In this document: positions 46,101-57,510 of the stretch, piece after piece | Layout of the letters: the number at the start of each line of letters is the position of its first letter | Position numbering within the stretch: the first letter of the stretch is position 1 | Origin: Cranoglanis bouderius | Lineage: Eukaryota > Chordata > Actinopteri > Siluriformes > Cranoglanididae | DNA: 64,000 nt | Assembly: GCA_023630585.1 (NCBI GenBank) | Contig: CM042558.1 | Span: forward strand, 6,220,300 to 6,284,299 | Direction: 5' to 3' | Program-made: the position numbers and the translations under genes | Notes under the pieces: generated by a model | Database searches by the model: none | What the model saw: the letters and a program-made list of their open reading frames with translations, nothing else | Told to the model about the DNA's origin: nothing

Positions 46101-48405
46101 ACCTCTACCAAAGAGATGGAAAGGCCAAAGTGTGAAGAAAGATCTGCTCATGATCCAAAACATACAAGCTCATCTGTGAAACATGGTGGAGGTAGTGTCA
46201 TGGCTTGGGCTTGCATGGCTGCTTCTGGAACAGGCTCACTAATCTTTATTGATGATGTAACTCGAGGTGGTAGCAGCAGAATGAATTCAGAAGTTTACAG
46301 GAACATTTTGACTGCCAATTTACAGAAAAACGCATCCAAAATAATCGGGAGGAACTTTATCATGCAGCAAGACAATAATTCAAAACACACTGCCAACTCA
46401 ACAAAGGACTTCATCAGGGGGGGAAAAAGCAGAAGGTTTTTAGGGGACTGTACTATTCTGACATAATATAAAGCATGCAGACCTGCTGCCAACCCCAAAG
46501 AGGACTAATGCATAGTCACTCTGTTGTCCCACAAATCATTTGTGTAATATACTGGAGAGCACAGGGTGCATGGTTTTACGGTAACCAGCAGGCACTTGAG
46601 GAAAAAAGCAGCTGCTTGTATGTTTAAGCTATAATGTAGAAAAACTAGAAAGGTTTACAAAACCTGCGGTGTATATCAATTAAGAAATTGTGCCTGTAAC
46701 CTCTTTTAGTGTCTACATCTTAAACTAAACCAGGTAAGCAGCATATACTTGCCTACAGTATATACTTGTCTATTGTACATCAATAGACTTGATTTCACAT
46801 TAATGAACTCAAAATATTCTCCATTTATCTGGATGGAAACCGTGGCCACCACCTAAACTCATCTTTTAAGCAGAAAAATCGAGTCGAGAAATTACTAATG
46901 TGAGCTAGGAGGAAGGGAGCGGAGCATCCTGGGGGCCGGAGAGTTCAAAACACCTGTGCAACTGTCATTCATTCCATATTCACATGTTGGTTGGCTCATC
47001 GACATTTTTGCTGGGGCGGGGGGTACTCAGTTCTGGTACTCTGACATTTTTACAAAACCTAACCAATATTTAAGTGACTTTTAAACACAAGCAATGTTTA
47101 TCCAGTACCCATCCATCCAATTGACCATTAACCCCAGTACTCACGCTGGCCGGTCTTCTAATATGAGTGCTGTGGTGGACAGTGGTTCAAACTCCAGATT
47201 CTTCCGTCGCCCTTGAGCAGGCTGGGATGGGCTGTGGGCTCCTTTGCCAGCCTTAGCCTCATATTCCTGTGAATAAAAAAAAAAAAATAATAATAATAAT
47301 AATAATTTAGAATCATTTCCTGGTAGTTAAACCCTCAGGACTGGAAGACGAGCAAACTGAATGGATGTCACTGGGTTTACAGATTGGGAAGTTGCTTTAG
47401 AAACAATGTAGGGGTTGTGAAAGGTGAATGAGGCAGCAAGAAAACAGATGACGGGAATCAAGATCACAAGGACCACTGGGGCCTTTAGGCCATAACGTAT
47501 GATTTTTATAATTACGAGAAAATGAAAGGTCACTGTAAACTCAGTGAGGAGGACATAGGACATGTCTTAAAGCTAAAGAGATGACGTCATGAGGCACTGC
47601 CACTCAAATGAGTTGTGAAACTCATTAAGAAGAAACCAACCCAAAGTCTGGGAATAGGGAACTGTCCCTATTCTCCGTGTTTCGTGCCATCAAGACCGCA
47701 ATGCCATAGAGGACTTCTGCGGAAAGAACAGCACAAGGCTAAGCTCTTAAGAGTCAAAAAGGTAGTCAATAGTTATATTGTTCGATGAGGGGGTTTAGCC
47801 CCCAAGACATGTGCACAGTCACAAGGGGGAGGGGAGGGGGTGAATGAGCGATGAGCATGGTGGATACGGTGGATGAGAACATAATGCATGCAGACATAAA
47901 CTTCTATGAGCAGATGTTCTTTACACAGCTAGACAACATTATTATAGCTTAGACATATTATTTATAATGGTACAGTACAGCATTAACCTGCATAAGAACA
48001 TCAAATAAAGAAAGTGAATGCACACATGGCAGAAAAGCAGAAGAGGGACATAATGACTCATCGAGGCTGAAGCACATCAGCATTTCTAACCCTAACACAT
48101 CTGCAAGCCAGCAAAATGACTTCTGGGCAAGCGTCCAGGAAAGCAGGCAGGAGCATGGGACATATCGATGGCTGAAACCGGCCAAAGGAAGGCAATGCTC
48201 CGTGCAGAGATGACGACACGTAATAACAATGGATTAAAAAAAAAAAAAAAAAAGCCATACCCCGGCGCTTAACAGATTGGGAGTTGAAACAGATGTGAGA
48301 TTGCCTGGGTTACTCTCCTGAAGAAAGAAAGAGAAGAGACTGCACTCAGTTTATTTTACCAGCATAAACACAAAGCTCTGGAAAAATCAAAGCCCAAAAT
48401 GAGCT

Positions 48406-48452
<47 letters not shown>

Positions 48453-48618
48453 CCACATATGCGGATGCAAAGAACTACATCAGAACTGTGCCTTCATTAA
48501 AAGCAAAGCCCAAAACAGCACAGAAATATGACAATATGCGAACTAACCCCTAAGGCCTTTCATTTATATACTATATAAAGCACTTTGAGTGTCTAGAAAA
48601 GCGCTATATAAATGTATC

Positions 48619-48649
<31 letters not shown>

Positions 48650-51600
48650 TTATTATTAACAACTACCATCCCTATAACTCTACTGACTCTTGACTGCCTC
48701 GTGTGAGGGTTGTGAGAGTTCCTGCTAGCTCGCTAAGCACTTTGTGTCGAAATGGACTATGTAAAATCATATTTCAGGAAAACTTTTCCTGAGCACTTAT
48801 GAGGTTATTCACATGCAGCATTCAGTCATAAGGACCTCGGAGTACTGAAGCTGCCTGGAACCAGGAGCCTGGGGATGACTTCAGAGGACTGGATGACATT
48901 TGGCTTACCTCTAAGCGAGTCATAATTACATACACAACTTTATAGCTTTTTAGGGAGTCTGAAATACTTATAACATCATACTAGCATCATGCAGTAATGG
49001 TATAGATGGGGAAAAAGAACATAATTCCCAGGTACACCACTTTGCTGAAATATGCTACATGGTTGGATTGGGTGATATGATAATATAAAATCACTATTGT
49101 GAGAGAAATTTAATATATTTTTTTAATATATATATTTCATTCTCTCACCAATCTGGTCACCCGCCAATTCCCACCCACAAGCCAGCTCTCCCCTATCAAC
49201 CAAGAATTGTGAAGGCAAACACATGCTTCCTCAGAAACAAGTGAAGCTAGCCAAATACTTTTTTTTTTCTGAACTGCTGCTCATGCTGCATCACAGGGCA
49301 GGGTAACACACTCGGAAGAAAGTGCCATCTACACTCTTCCGCATACATGAGCTCACAGATGCCCCCAAGTAGCTAGTGTCACTGTGATTGACAGGGGAGA
49401 GGGAGTATACCATCCCTCCAACCCAAAGAGCACGGCTAATTTTGCTCCCTGGGATCCCGGCCATGAGTGGCTGTGGCATCGTTGGGCCTCAAAGGGCTTT
49501 TTAAGCAATATTTTAACAGTTCCCCTAGCCACTACATTGCAGCTAAAGTGTTGTCATGTACATGTAATGTCATTTAAAGTTGTATGCAAACACCGTACTA
49601 TACTGTTTTGTACAGTTATCATACCCTGGACTTATTCCTGGCAATCTCCATCATTGCCAGGAATAAGGGTGAAAAGCTCTGGCATGTTTGTGAACGTGTT
49701 AAACACTGAGAAGACCATCAGTACTGAAGGTCAAGACTGGTTAAGATTGCAAATAAGCACAGAGGCGGAGATGGCGGCCTACTGGTCATGTACTTGTCTC
49801 GCTTGGGTAAACACTAGAAGAGACTTGAACATGAAGAAAGAATTCACATGCACTCAGTGATACAACCTGGCCATAATCCAGAAATGAACACACACATGCA
49901 CACAGGCATTCAGCCAGCTGGATGTCTGGATTTTAACTGCAGCAACAATACAGGCCCTGTTTTCCTCCTCATTCTTAACGAACTCTCAGGGAAATGGACC
50001 TAAAGGGGTGTTTTCGTATTTTATATCTGAACTCTACTGTACTTCTTTACAAGAGAACTGAAATCCTAGTGTTTGAGATGCTGCTGAAACCCTTCCAATG
50101 CTTTGATAAAATCAAAGTTTTATTCCTGCCTCCTCTCCATGTACAGTAAATGGGTGCTGTCATCAGTTTCGCTAGTTTAGTTTAGGTTGTTCAGGTCCTA
50201 ACCTAAAAGGATGGAAAATCCCTTTAGTCTGAGAAATATCTAAGCATCTAAGAAATTGAGAAAAGAATCACTAGGACACTGATGAACAAACTGGTAGTCT
50301 TCCAAACTACATGTACAGTAAGGAAAGCCTTCTTAACTATAAAAAGACTTTTATTGCAGCTAGATCAACATATCTCTCTCTCTCTCATTAGGGTAATAAA
50401 CAACAACTATAATCCTAGATTCCTTTTTAGTACAGCAGCAAAATTAACTAAGTCCACAATCGAAGCACAAATACAATTACTATGCAGTAGCGATGACTGA
50501 TTTTTTTTTTTTTTTTTTTCCAGTGACAAAATTGAAAACAGACAGACAAAGTATTAACGTTACCTACGTACATACAAACCAATAAAACCTCATCAGTAGA
50601 GCAATTACAATCTTTAGAATTGGGACTTTCCCCTATCCAACAGGCTAAATTTATTTCACATTAGAGGAGTTCCTCCTCTAAATCAAATTATGTACTAGAT
50701 CTGACACCTATGCATTTATCAAACTACTAATTAAAAACTGACCGTGACCCTTGTTAGCTGTCAAACTATAGATAATGTCAAACCTCCCATTTGTTTCCAA
50801 GACCCTCGAAAAAGCCTCACATTAATTAATTCACTACAATACACTACATCACTTCAATCACGGTTTAAGCCTCATAGTACTGAGAAAGCGCCGGTTAAAG
50901 TAGTAAATGACCTACTACTGTCCTTTGATCACAGTTGTGCCACCTTGTAGCTTTTAAGACCATAGATCATATCATAATGTTCTAGCCAGACTAAAACACT
51001 GTGTTGGAGTTAAGGGAAGGACTTATTCTTGGCCCAGGTCTTATCTTACTGACTGCTATCAGTTTGTAAATGTTAATGTTGACCTCTCAATGCATACAAA
51101 CGTAAAAAAAAAAAAGAAAAAAAAAGCTGGTGTTCCACATAAACATCTTATTAGTTTCCACTGCAATTTTGATGACTGTATGTTTCGGCTATAGCCAGGT
51201 GAGAGACACCAGCTTAATAAAGTTGAGGAATGTGTAAAGGACATTAGATACTGGATGCTGAATAACTTCCTCATACTTAATTCTGAGAAAAGAGAAGTAT
51301 TTCTACCAAGTCCACAGGCAGCTAGAAGTAAGCTCTCTGATTATACAGTAACTCTTGATGGCCTTTCGGTTACATCATGTGCAGCAATTACAGTTCTTGG
51401 TGTGAATATTGACTCCAGTCTCTTTTGCTACCTGTAGGTTGGATTATTGCTGTCTTTTGGACTACTGCTGACTATTGCTGTCTGGAAGTTCCAATAGGTG
51501 CGAAAACAAGCTACGGTTAGTCAAAATGCAGCAGCCAGAGACTAGTCTTACTAAAACCAGAACATTTTGTCCACAGAATGCCGTAGCTCAATGTTAAGAG

Positions 51601-54600
51601 AAGTATTGGAACATTTTTGAGCCCAGAAACTCACTTGTGTCAGCTAGTCATCTTTACTGCAGTCTTAAACTCCTTCAGCCGCCCTCTTTCATGGTAAATT
51701 AACTAATATTGCAGGCCGTAACGTCCAACCATCTGGAAACACCGAATGATTGCAAAACTTGGCAGTTTTCCACCGAGCATCATTTTAGGCCAAATTCTAC
51801 GCAAGTTCCGTAGTCTTGATTAGTCACGGTGATAACAGTGTTTCAAGAATGCCACCCACTACTAGGTCAGATACGAGATATTAAAAAGAGCAGGACAAAT
51901 GTTTGACATTCTTTAGGAATGTGTGACTTTGGGAGTAGACCTGTTGGATGGTTTTGGAGTCTTTGGGAGGGCTCTCTCTCGGCGGGACCTTCCCAAACAG
52001 CTTCCAGCCAGGAACACTTGCAGACTCTTTCTGCTTTCTGGAGAACAGGCCCCTGGCAAACACACAAGCAAGGAGCATCTGTAACACACTGCATTTTTAC
52101 TGACACAGAAACTAAATAAATCTGTGAACAATCAGTTAAGATTTTGTTTATCTGGTATACTCTCATCAAATTGCGGATTGGCAAAGGTTTCTACCAAAAC
52201 CAAACTCTGATGGAGAACTGAGAGGCAGCATGAGGCCATGTAAATGAATCTCTAGGCAAAGCACATAGTGCATGACGTTTCCTGGTAATGTTCCACTTCG
52301 TGCAGGCTTTTTTGCAGAAGTGCAAGTGCTAGAACAGAGAGTAGATCTGTAACCTAGTTTTGCATGCAGCCATTATAAAGTACTGCTAAACTCAAGACTA
52401 ATGGACATTTGCTATAAGCTTCCTACTCGCCACCCTGTTTCTCTTAGACATGTTTTTATCATCGTTTTCTTTGATTTAATGATGTGCTTAGGATGACCGA
52501 TAATGATCCTAACTATGATCCTTTGCATTTTTAAAAATAGGTCAGTGGCTCAGACGAGGAAATGTGTGAAATCTGATCCACTACAGAACCAGTGATTGAG
52601 GTCACTGGTTCTGTATATTCATACTCGGTATCAGACTGATGTATCCTTGGTTTTGAGCTTATACTCTGGTGAACGTTCACCTCAAGCTTTCACCTCATTC
52701 GCTCTGCAAATTAACCAAATTGTTTGCACTCAACATCAAGGTCGAGCTCACGAGGTTTGGTTTATTTTTCAACACCTACACCCCGTATTTACACACAGTT
52801 ATCCTCAACAACTGGAAAAGCTAAAGAGTTAGAATTTAAAAAAAAAAAAAAAAAACACACTGTAGGACAAAACTTTTTCATGGTACAACAAAGCAAGAGC
52901 TCAACAGACTCAATTCGCAAAATAATAATTAAAAAAAAATCTATAGTGATTTCTGACATATAGTTTAATGGTTTAGACACTCTGATACATATAACCAAAG
53001 GATGTCACAGGGGTTGGACACATCATACATTCATTACGGAACTTCAGTGTGGTTACCCCAGCCCATGTTTTGGTTGCCCAAAAACCTAATTGAGTAGGCT
53101 AAAAAAACAAAAAGTGGTATCTAATGTAATGTAATAGTTTATATGGGCAGTAAGGATGGGTACAAGTACTGAAAAACTTGGCGCCTAAGAAAATAAGCAA
53201 ATGACTGCTGATCTCCTGGGACTTTCACGCATAACCATCTCTTGAGTTTACAGTGAATAGTAAGAAAAAGAAAAACATCGAGTGAGAGGCAGTTTTGCGG
53301 GCGGGAACGTCTCGTTGATGAGAGAATAGCCATACTGCTTTGACTACTGTCCACTCTAATAATTAGTCCTTAAAACCATGGTGAGCATAAAAGCAACTCG
53401 GAAGGGACAACATGTCGAATTGTGAGGCAGAAGACCATATCAGGTTCCACTCCTTGTCAGAAACAGGAATCGGAGACTACAGTGGACACAATGGACATTG
53501 GGAAAACATGAGCCAAGAGACTCAAGTCTTGGCTTGCAGACCTTGATTTTGCTGACAGTGACCTGATTCAGCAAGCTGACGTGCGCTGGCTTTTGAGGGA
53601 AAGTGTTGCAGCAAGTGTTTGGGCTGCTATCTGAAATTGTCATTTCTTGAATTAAAATCTAACCAAATGTTAGATTTGGGATTTCCGACGGACTTGACTT
53701 TAAAGCTCAACAAACTGAACTACAAGTTGCACGGATGAAACAATGAAATCGACCATACCGTCAGTGCGATAAATGCATTTAAATCAGGGCACAGGAAACG
53801 GACACATTTGCCACCTCAGATAAAAATGTCTGGAATTCAGCACTCGTATCCAGGAACTGACTGACGACTGAGGATGTTCTTGAATTTATTGCAAACCCGT
53901 TCCTGGTGTTTAAGATGAATTTTTCCTAAAAACCTTAAAACTAAGTTCGGGTTTACTTGGTTAAAAACCTTTTCAAATGTATCAACAGAATAGTACGGGT
54001 TCCTCATGTGTGTCGAAGCGTTACAGTCCAGTAAGGCATGTTTAATGGATGGCGGGTTCTGACTGGATGGGCACTTTGGTGAATTTTCTCCAGACAGTAA
54101 AAATTGGTGTGGGAGCCTTGCGTGTCCTATACCGACACAGTGTAAGTGACTTGATCCCGGCGATTATTAAAGGGGAACACGTGTCTTGTCCCAACAACAG
54201 GATTTATTGCAGACCCATTCCCTTGCATAGATACTGAGAAGACAGCAGCATACCTGTACTTTACCGGACAGGCTAGACATGGAGGTAGGTGACATGCGAA
54301 ATGACCTAGAGTTAAAAGTCAGTTCAACTTATGATGACTTTGATGCACTTATGAGCAGTGAGAAATTTTAACCTGGGCACTCACCGTGAAGTCTTACGTT
54401 CCACCCGGTTGCTCACGTCAAACAGGCTTTTCAAAGAAAGTTATCAAGTGATGAGATCACACACCTGACACACTGACTCGCGGAGTCGACTAGCAGACTT
54501 CAGCTGTGTTCCAGAACAATTTCAGGAAATAGGTCACCAATATCTCCTTTTGTGTTAAAATGATTGTGAATGGCATCTTAAATGTTCTGTATTGAAGTTT

Positions 54601-56286
54601 GTGTTTGTGAGGTGGTGTTGTGACTAATGCTATACAAAACTATAATGATGTGGATTCCAGATAATGCAAATGAAGGTGGTTACAAAATTGGTGGTGGTGG
54701 CATTTCATGGATGTTAGATCTTTACTCATGTTGACATTTGGTGAAGGTCAGTGGCCGCTGCTGTTGGAGGAGACGAGATGAGACGAGACGAGACGAGACG
54801 AGACGAGAGGAGACGAGCTACTCGTATAACGTCTGATGCTCGTATCCAGAAATAAACACCTAATTATGATTCTCACGTGTATGTCTAAAAGCAATCCGCT
54901 GCTCACTTCTTTAATGTTACCCGTCAGATATTCTCAGCCCAAGTGTGGACCCTTTTGTCCCTTCTGCTTCATTTCCTAACACGCTTTAATCGGGTCACGT
55001 TCAGAGCCCTTCAGTCAGCCTGTTCCAGGTCACCAGGATTCTACACCCTTTATTATCTGTCGGTCAGGTGGACTTGGAGCTGAAGTAGGATATAACTATG
55101 AACTTGTAGCAGATGGCTGAAAGCAGTCCTCACACGTGATAATGATTAACATCTGTTCACGTTTAAACGTGCATTTTCACATTACCTAGCACAGCTCTGA
55201 TTACAGGAGCTGACAAGAACATGTTGGCCCTTTGGAGCCTCCACATCAGCCTGTGAGCAATGTGGGTGTGTGTGGAACGTATATGAATAATGGCATGCAC
55301 TCTCGGCCTTGAGTTACTGATTAGTTTTTCCACCTACAGTGCACACCTTTTCTCCTCTCAGGAGCCTAATAATTTTTTTTTAAAAATCGCTTCTTTCGAA
55401 CACTTTCAAATCGTTATTTATTAAAGCTCAAGTAGCGAGGGGCCAGGCGATCCTACCTGCCGAAGATCTCGGAGATGCCATGTTTCTTCTGTCTCAGGGC
55501 CGGCTCGGCTACGTCGGCCACGTTGTCCGGGGCGCTCTGGCGCCGGCTGATCTCGTACGTGTTCCTCGAGCTCAGGCTCACGTCCACGAATGCCGGGTCC
55601 AGGCAGGACTCGCCGTCCTCGGGGCTCGAGAGAGTCCGGGAGGAGCACGGATCGGCTTCGGATAGGCAGTCATTAGAGGCCGTTTCCGATTCCCGAGTCC
55701 TATCGACAGCCTCCGAGCTGGACGACGATGACCTATGACGTGACCTCGAAGCACTGGGCTCGGCATCATCGTCGTCGTCGTCATCATCATCTTGTGTGGT
55801 CACATGACCCGACTGAGGTCTCGAGGCACACAAGATGGAGCAGGTAGACGGTCCGGCTGAGGAGGATGCAGCAGCAGCATCTGACAGCAGTTCGCCGTTA
55901 GGCACTACCTCACCCGATTCACGGCATGAACAGTTTTGGGACGGGTCACGGGCGTCGCACAGGCAGCTCACGTGACCGTTCGGGAGCTTGATCGCGGCGC
56001 GCTGATTGGCTGGACCAGTGTAACACGGTACCGCACGGTCCTGGTGGCTCTCATCACGCGTCGGGCGGGTATCGTTTCCGTTGCCGTGCCGGAAGTTGTC
56101 CTCCTGTGAGTCCGGTCCGTCCATTTCGCCTCGGTTATCCGTAACATGAGCAGCGGAGGGTGTTGGTCTGCCTTCCTCGGCTGACGCGACCATCAGCTGC
56201 CTCGGTGACTCTGCGAGTCCGTTAATGACCTCATGACCGGGAGAGATCCCAACGGCGGCTGAGCGACCTGTAACGAAATCAATCAT
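34139..56286 (-). CDS. tbc1d12: TBC1D12, TBC1 domain family Rab-GAP (complete, 13 coding exons)
   Basis: The protein is a predicted Rab GTPase-activating protein of the TBC1D12/TBC1D14 group, associated with recycling endosomes. Exons, 5' to 3' on the minus strand: 56286-55457, 52052-51941, 47266-47145, 44357-44275, 44006-43889, 43554-43448, 42390-42310, 40959-40862, 40771-40700, 40269-40141, 40047-39938, 38162-37904, 34207-34139. All phases agree, giving 2190 bases and 729 residues (human is somewhat longer). GWKLFGKVPPRESPPKDSK, YEIFLSRAKERWRSF and LRLYEDVLLHMDF fit TBC1D12 better than TBC1D14. A conserved linker (FEPLSTTALILEDRP), a charged helix (KKKQQMKERFKQED) and the TBC domain follow the low-complexity N-terminus. 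The start is provisional. The first ATG in the open frame is at 56286. The frame is open only to a TAG about 50 bases upstream, and TTACAG just inside exon 1 could be an acceptor for an unseen 5' exon. Confidence 0.94.
34908..36418 (-). mobile_element. Tc1-like transposon, near complete
   Basis: About 200-base inverted repeats begin TACAGGTGCATCTCAATAAA at both ends and are highly similar. The transposase is on the minus strand. It inserted at TA within an older repeat in TBC1D12 intron 12, in the same orientation as the gene. Confidence 0.93.
35189..36153 (-). pseudogene. Tc1 DD34E transposase, broken
   Basis: The N-terminal piece, 36153-35880, encodes AKEAGCSQSAVSKHVNRKLS and a GRKR basic hinge. 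The C-terminal piece, 35668-35189, encodes MIWGAMSSAGVGPLCF, FQQDLAPAHT and SPDLNPIENLW (34 residues between Asp and Glu), ending AVIKAKGAPTKY. The two are in different frames, with stops between 35669 and 35880. The usual QQD-N-A is QQDLA here. Confidence 0.88.
36893..37249. repeat. miniature-element-like repeat, copy 1
   Basis: Shares CATGACGCGTCTTGGCC, TTCGAAAGATCGCAAGCTCC and related blocks with 59812-60113. The better-preserved copy has inverted ends CAGTCC...AGGATTTTG. Confidence 0.7.
37323..37550. repeat. dispersed repeat related to 39009-39205
   Basis: CCCAATTCGCCTAC, TACGCACTAAAAGTACGTAC, CTTTTGAGTGTGTGGCAA and TTGCCTAGTCATGCGCA recur in order about 1.7 kb away. Confidence 0.7.
37904..43554 (-). 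CDS. tbc1d12: TBC (Rab-GAP) domain exons of TBC1D12
   Basis: Seven exons (43554-43448 to 38162-37904) encode the TBC domain and its C-terminal helices. It starts at DLWWQGLPPNVRGKVW. The IxxDxxR motif (LIKLDISRTFPSL, exon 40959-40862) carries the arginine finger at about residue 507. The YxQ motif (DVGY then VQGMSFIAA) carries the glutamine finger at about residue 543 and is split by the intron between 40700 and 40269. Later conserved segments are NLLNKPCQMAFFRVDH, IFTLYSKSLPLDVACRVWD and FCRDGEEFLFRTALG. Both catalytic residues are present, so a working GAP is expected. Confidence 0.93.
38292..38570. mobile_element. Tc1-like terminal region, solo left end
   Basis: Begins TACAGTTGCAATCAAAATTA with an inner repeat AAAATTATTTAACCCC (38467). 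The region then reads CACCCTTTTGCTGTTATGAC, the usual Tc1 transposase 3' boundary type. The rest is replaced by unrelated sequence. Confidence 0.65.
39009..39205. repeat. dispersed repeat related to 37323-37550
   Basis: Second copy in the same TBC1D12 intron series (ATGCTGCGTCCCAATTCGCC, TGCACTAAAAGTATGTACCC). Confidence 0.7.
39450..39775 (+). mobile_element. hAT-type element, copy 3 (truncated)
   Basis: Runs from CTAGAGCGGCCTCTAGAGGT to CTATCGGTCCACCTCTA, matching the right three-quarters of 23835-24330. Confidence 0.75.
41567..41912 (+). repeat. tRNA-derived SINE, second good copy
   Basis: Head GCGACTTAGCGGTTAGCATT with GGGGGTTTGAAGCCAGCC, body GGAGTTTGCACGTTCTCCCT and CACCCCGTCCAGGGTGTCCC, tail AATGGATGGATA, then an AT-rich microsatellite (41920-41968). 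It lies in TBC1D12 intron 7. Confidence 0.85.
42940..43063 (-). repeat. different tRNA-derived SINE head
   Basis: On the minus strand, GGCAGTGGTGGCTCGGAGGT and GTTGGTTCAAATCCCAGTAC are A- and B-box-like pol III promoter elements, followed by TTGAGCAAGGCTCTTAACCC. The absence of a tRNA cloverleaf with mature ends argues for a SINE over a tRNA gene. Confidence 0.75.
44590..45140. repeat. dispersed repeat, uninterrupted copy
   Basis: CTCTGATTTGTCAGGAGGTG, GGAAGGAGTCTCCAGTGTCA, GCTGTTGTATAAGAGGAATA and ATTGTTTTCCTTAAACACC run in the same order as the copy split at 34908. Confidence 0.75.
46040..46460 (+). mobile_element. Tc1-like transposase remnant
   Basis: Encodes EERSAHDPKHTSSSVKHGGG, AWACMAASGTGSLIFIDDV and MQQDNNSKHTANSTKDF, then breaks off before the catalytic Glu. 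It resembles the element at 360-1635. No inverted ends are seen. Confidence 0.8.
47282..47306. repeat. A run and AAT microsatellite
   Basis: Just upstream, in transcript terms, of the TBC1D12 exon at 47266-47145. Confidence 0.9.
48408..48650 (+). repeat. AAT microsatellites and a solo 5S-SINE tail
   Basis: (AAT)n at 48408-48451 and 48621-48648. Between them CACTTTGAGTGTCTAGAAAA and GCGCTATATAAATGT (48577-48616) match the 3' tail of the SINE at 24983-25541. The microsatellite directly follows that tail, as expected if it grew from the SINE terminal repeat. Confidence 0.8.
50275..51720 (+). pseudogene. LINE reverse transcriptase remnant (L2/CR1-like)
   Basis: Degraded plus-strand pieces: NNNYNPRFLFSTAAKLTKST near 50397-50460, then YWMLNNFLILNSEKREVFLP and LDGLSVTSCAAITVLGVNID near 51248-51410, and QNAAARD-like sequence near 51523. 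The order and wording fit the palm-to-thumb region of L2-type fish LINE reverse transcriptases as I remember them. It is antisense to TBC1D12, in intron 2. Confidence 0.7.
52053..55456. other. TBC1D12 intron 1, mostly unrecognised
   Basis: Contains a Tc1 scrap at 53418-53505 (AGGTTCCACTCCTTGTCAGA) and a (GAGAC)n tract at 54773-54808. I recognise nothing else in 3.4 kb. Confidence 0.5.
54773..54808. repeat. GAGAC pentanucleotide microsatellite
   Basis: About seven tandem units with small variants. Confidence 0.95.
55457..56286 (-). CDS. tbc1d12: TBC1D12 first coding exon, low-complexity N-terminus
   Basis: About 277 residues, rich in Ser, Asp and Gly, with little conservation expected. Notable pieces are a Cys cluster (SCLCDARDPSQNCSCRE), nine consecutive Asp residues (codons at 55765-55791), an SRSRHRSSSSSSE tract and a conserved end, KKHGISEIFG, that leads into GLFSRKQKE of exon 2. 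GC content and CpG density are far above the surrounding introns, so the exon is part of the promoter CpG island. Confidence 0.85.
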
Positions 56287-56783
56287 ATTCGTATTCCCAA
56301 CGTGCACACACTGATTTGACAATGCATATCGCTCTCCGCTTAGCTAGAACACATACCCGGTGCCTGTGTGCTTCCACTGATCTCCGAGACGCCTCGGCTT
56401 TTATCCACTTTTATCCACAGCCCGAGACAGCGATGAAGCAGTGCGTTTCCGCGCTCACATCAGCTTTATAACCAAAGTCTGTCTAGTCAAACCATCTCGG
56501 ACACAAGTCCATTTCTCGGCTCCGTTTCTGGTCACGTTCCCAGTCTTCACTCGGCTCCATAACAACAGTGCCGAGCTGGCCGCAGCGTTAGCACAGTTAG
56601 CACTTCCTCCTCGCAAGCCATGGCGGAAAACGTTCGCCTGAATGCTGAAACGTGAGCCGTGCGGCGTGTCTGAGGGTAAACGATTACCGTTTAAGACGAT
56701 ACCACTCAAATGACCAACACTTTCGTGGTTAAAACCGGTAGTTTTGCTCGCTAGCTCTCTCTCTGCTCCGGCCCTGAATTGCA

Positions 56784-56810
56784 GCCATCTTGGAAATGCC
56801 GATGACGTCA
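56784..56810 (-). promoter_or_regulatory. TBC1D12 core promoter candidates: YY1-type AAGATGGC and full CRE
   Basis: In a GC/CpG-rich region 500 bases above the provisional start, the minus strand reads AAGATGGC (56791-56784), the YY1 motif often found at start sites. A perfect palindromic CRE, TGACGTCA, lies at 56803-56810. No TATA box is evident. An upstream ATG at 56811 overlaps the CRE and is therefore unlikely to be transcribed. Confidence 0.5.
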
Positions 56811-57207
56811 TTAAGGGGGTTGACGCGAGGTGGAAAACGGGTCACGCGGCGCCCCCTGCTGTTCACGGTTTATATTTCAGCGCTCGTGCTACTTTCGCAT
56901 TCTCCTTGCGATTTTCACAAACAAACAAAACAAAACAAAAAATTCATATCATTCTAACATTGCCTCCTGTTTTAAGAACGCAACTCAACCCTTCGACCTA
57001 ATCAGCGACTATGCGTCTAAACAACTAAGCTGCAAATGAAATGCCATCGACCACGTGACTAAAACGTTACGTTCAGTAACGACTCAGAAACCAGGGTATC
57101 AGAATTGTTGCCACTTTGAAGTGACTCGTGTGAAACTCTTATTTACGGAGAGCACGTGAGAAGCACGTGAAGGAGCACCAGTTCCCCAGTCCTGCTGTGA
57201 GTCCAGG

Positions 57208-57510
57208 ATTGTGTTTCGTTCGTGAACGAGTCGGCTCTTTTATGTGAACTGTTCTGAGAGTCGACTCGCACACACAGGCATTGCCGTTACCCTTGCAGTG
57301 TAATTTAGCCAATATAGTTTCATGGGAAGCTCTTCAACACATTTTTTTTTTAGGTACAAGGATATGAAACAATATTCATGAAACAATATTAGTCACGTTT
57401 GCGCAAAGAATATTATAAAAACTTGTCTGGTTTAGAAAAAAAATGGCAGAGAGCCGAAAGAGTCGGCTCTTATCAGTGAGATGAGCCAAATGAGCCGTCT
57501 CACTGGAAAA
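57208..57510. repeat. miniature-element-like sequence with GAGTCGGCTCTT motifs
   Basis: GAACGAGTCGGCTCTTTTAT at one side and AAAGAGTCGGCTCTTATCAG at the other. Ends and class unclear. Confidence 0.4.

Noticed and set aside
34139..56286. TBC1D14 instead of TBC1D12
   Set aside because: Linker and TBC sequences (VPPRESPPKDSKTIQQ, YEIFLSRAKERWRSF) match TBC1D12 as I recall it; TBC1D14 differs at these points.
56455..56811. 118-codon minus-strand frame above TBC1D12
   Set aside because: It starts inside the CRE at the likely promoter, shows no family features, and lies in GC-rich sequence where long frames arise by chance.
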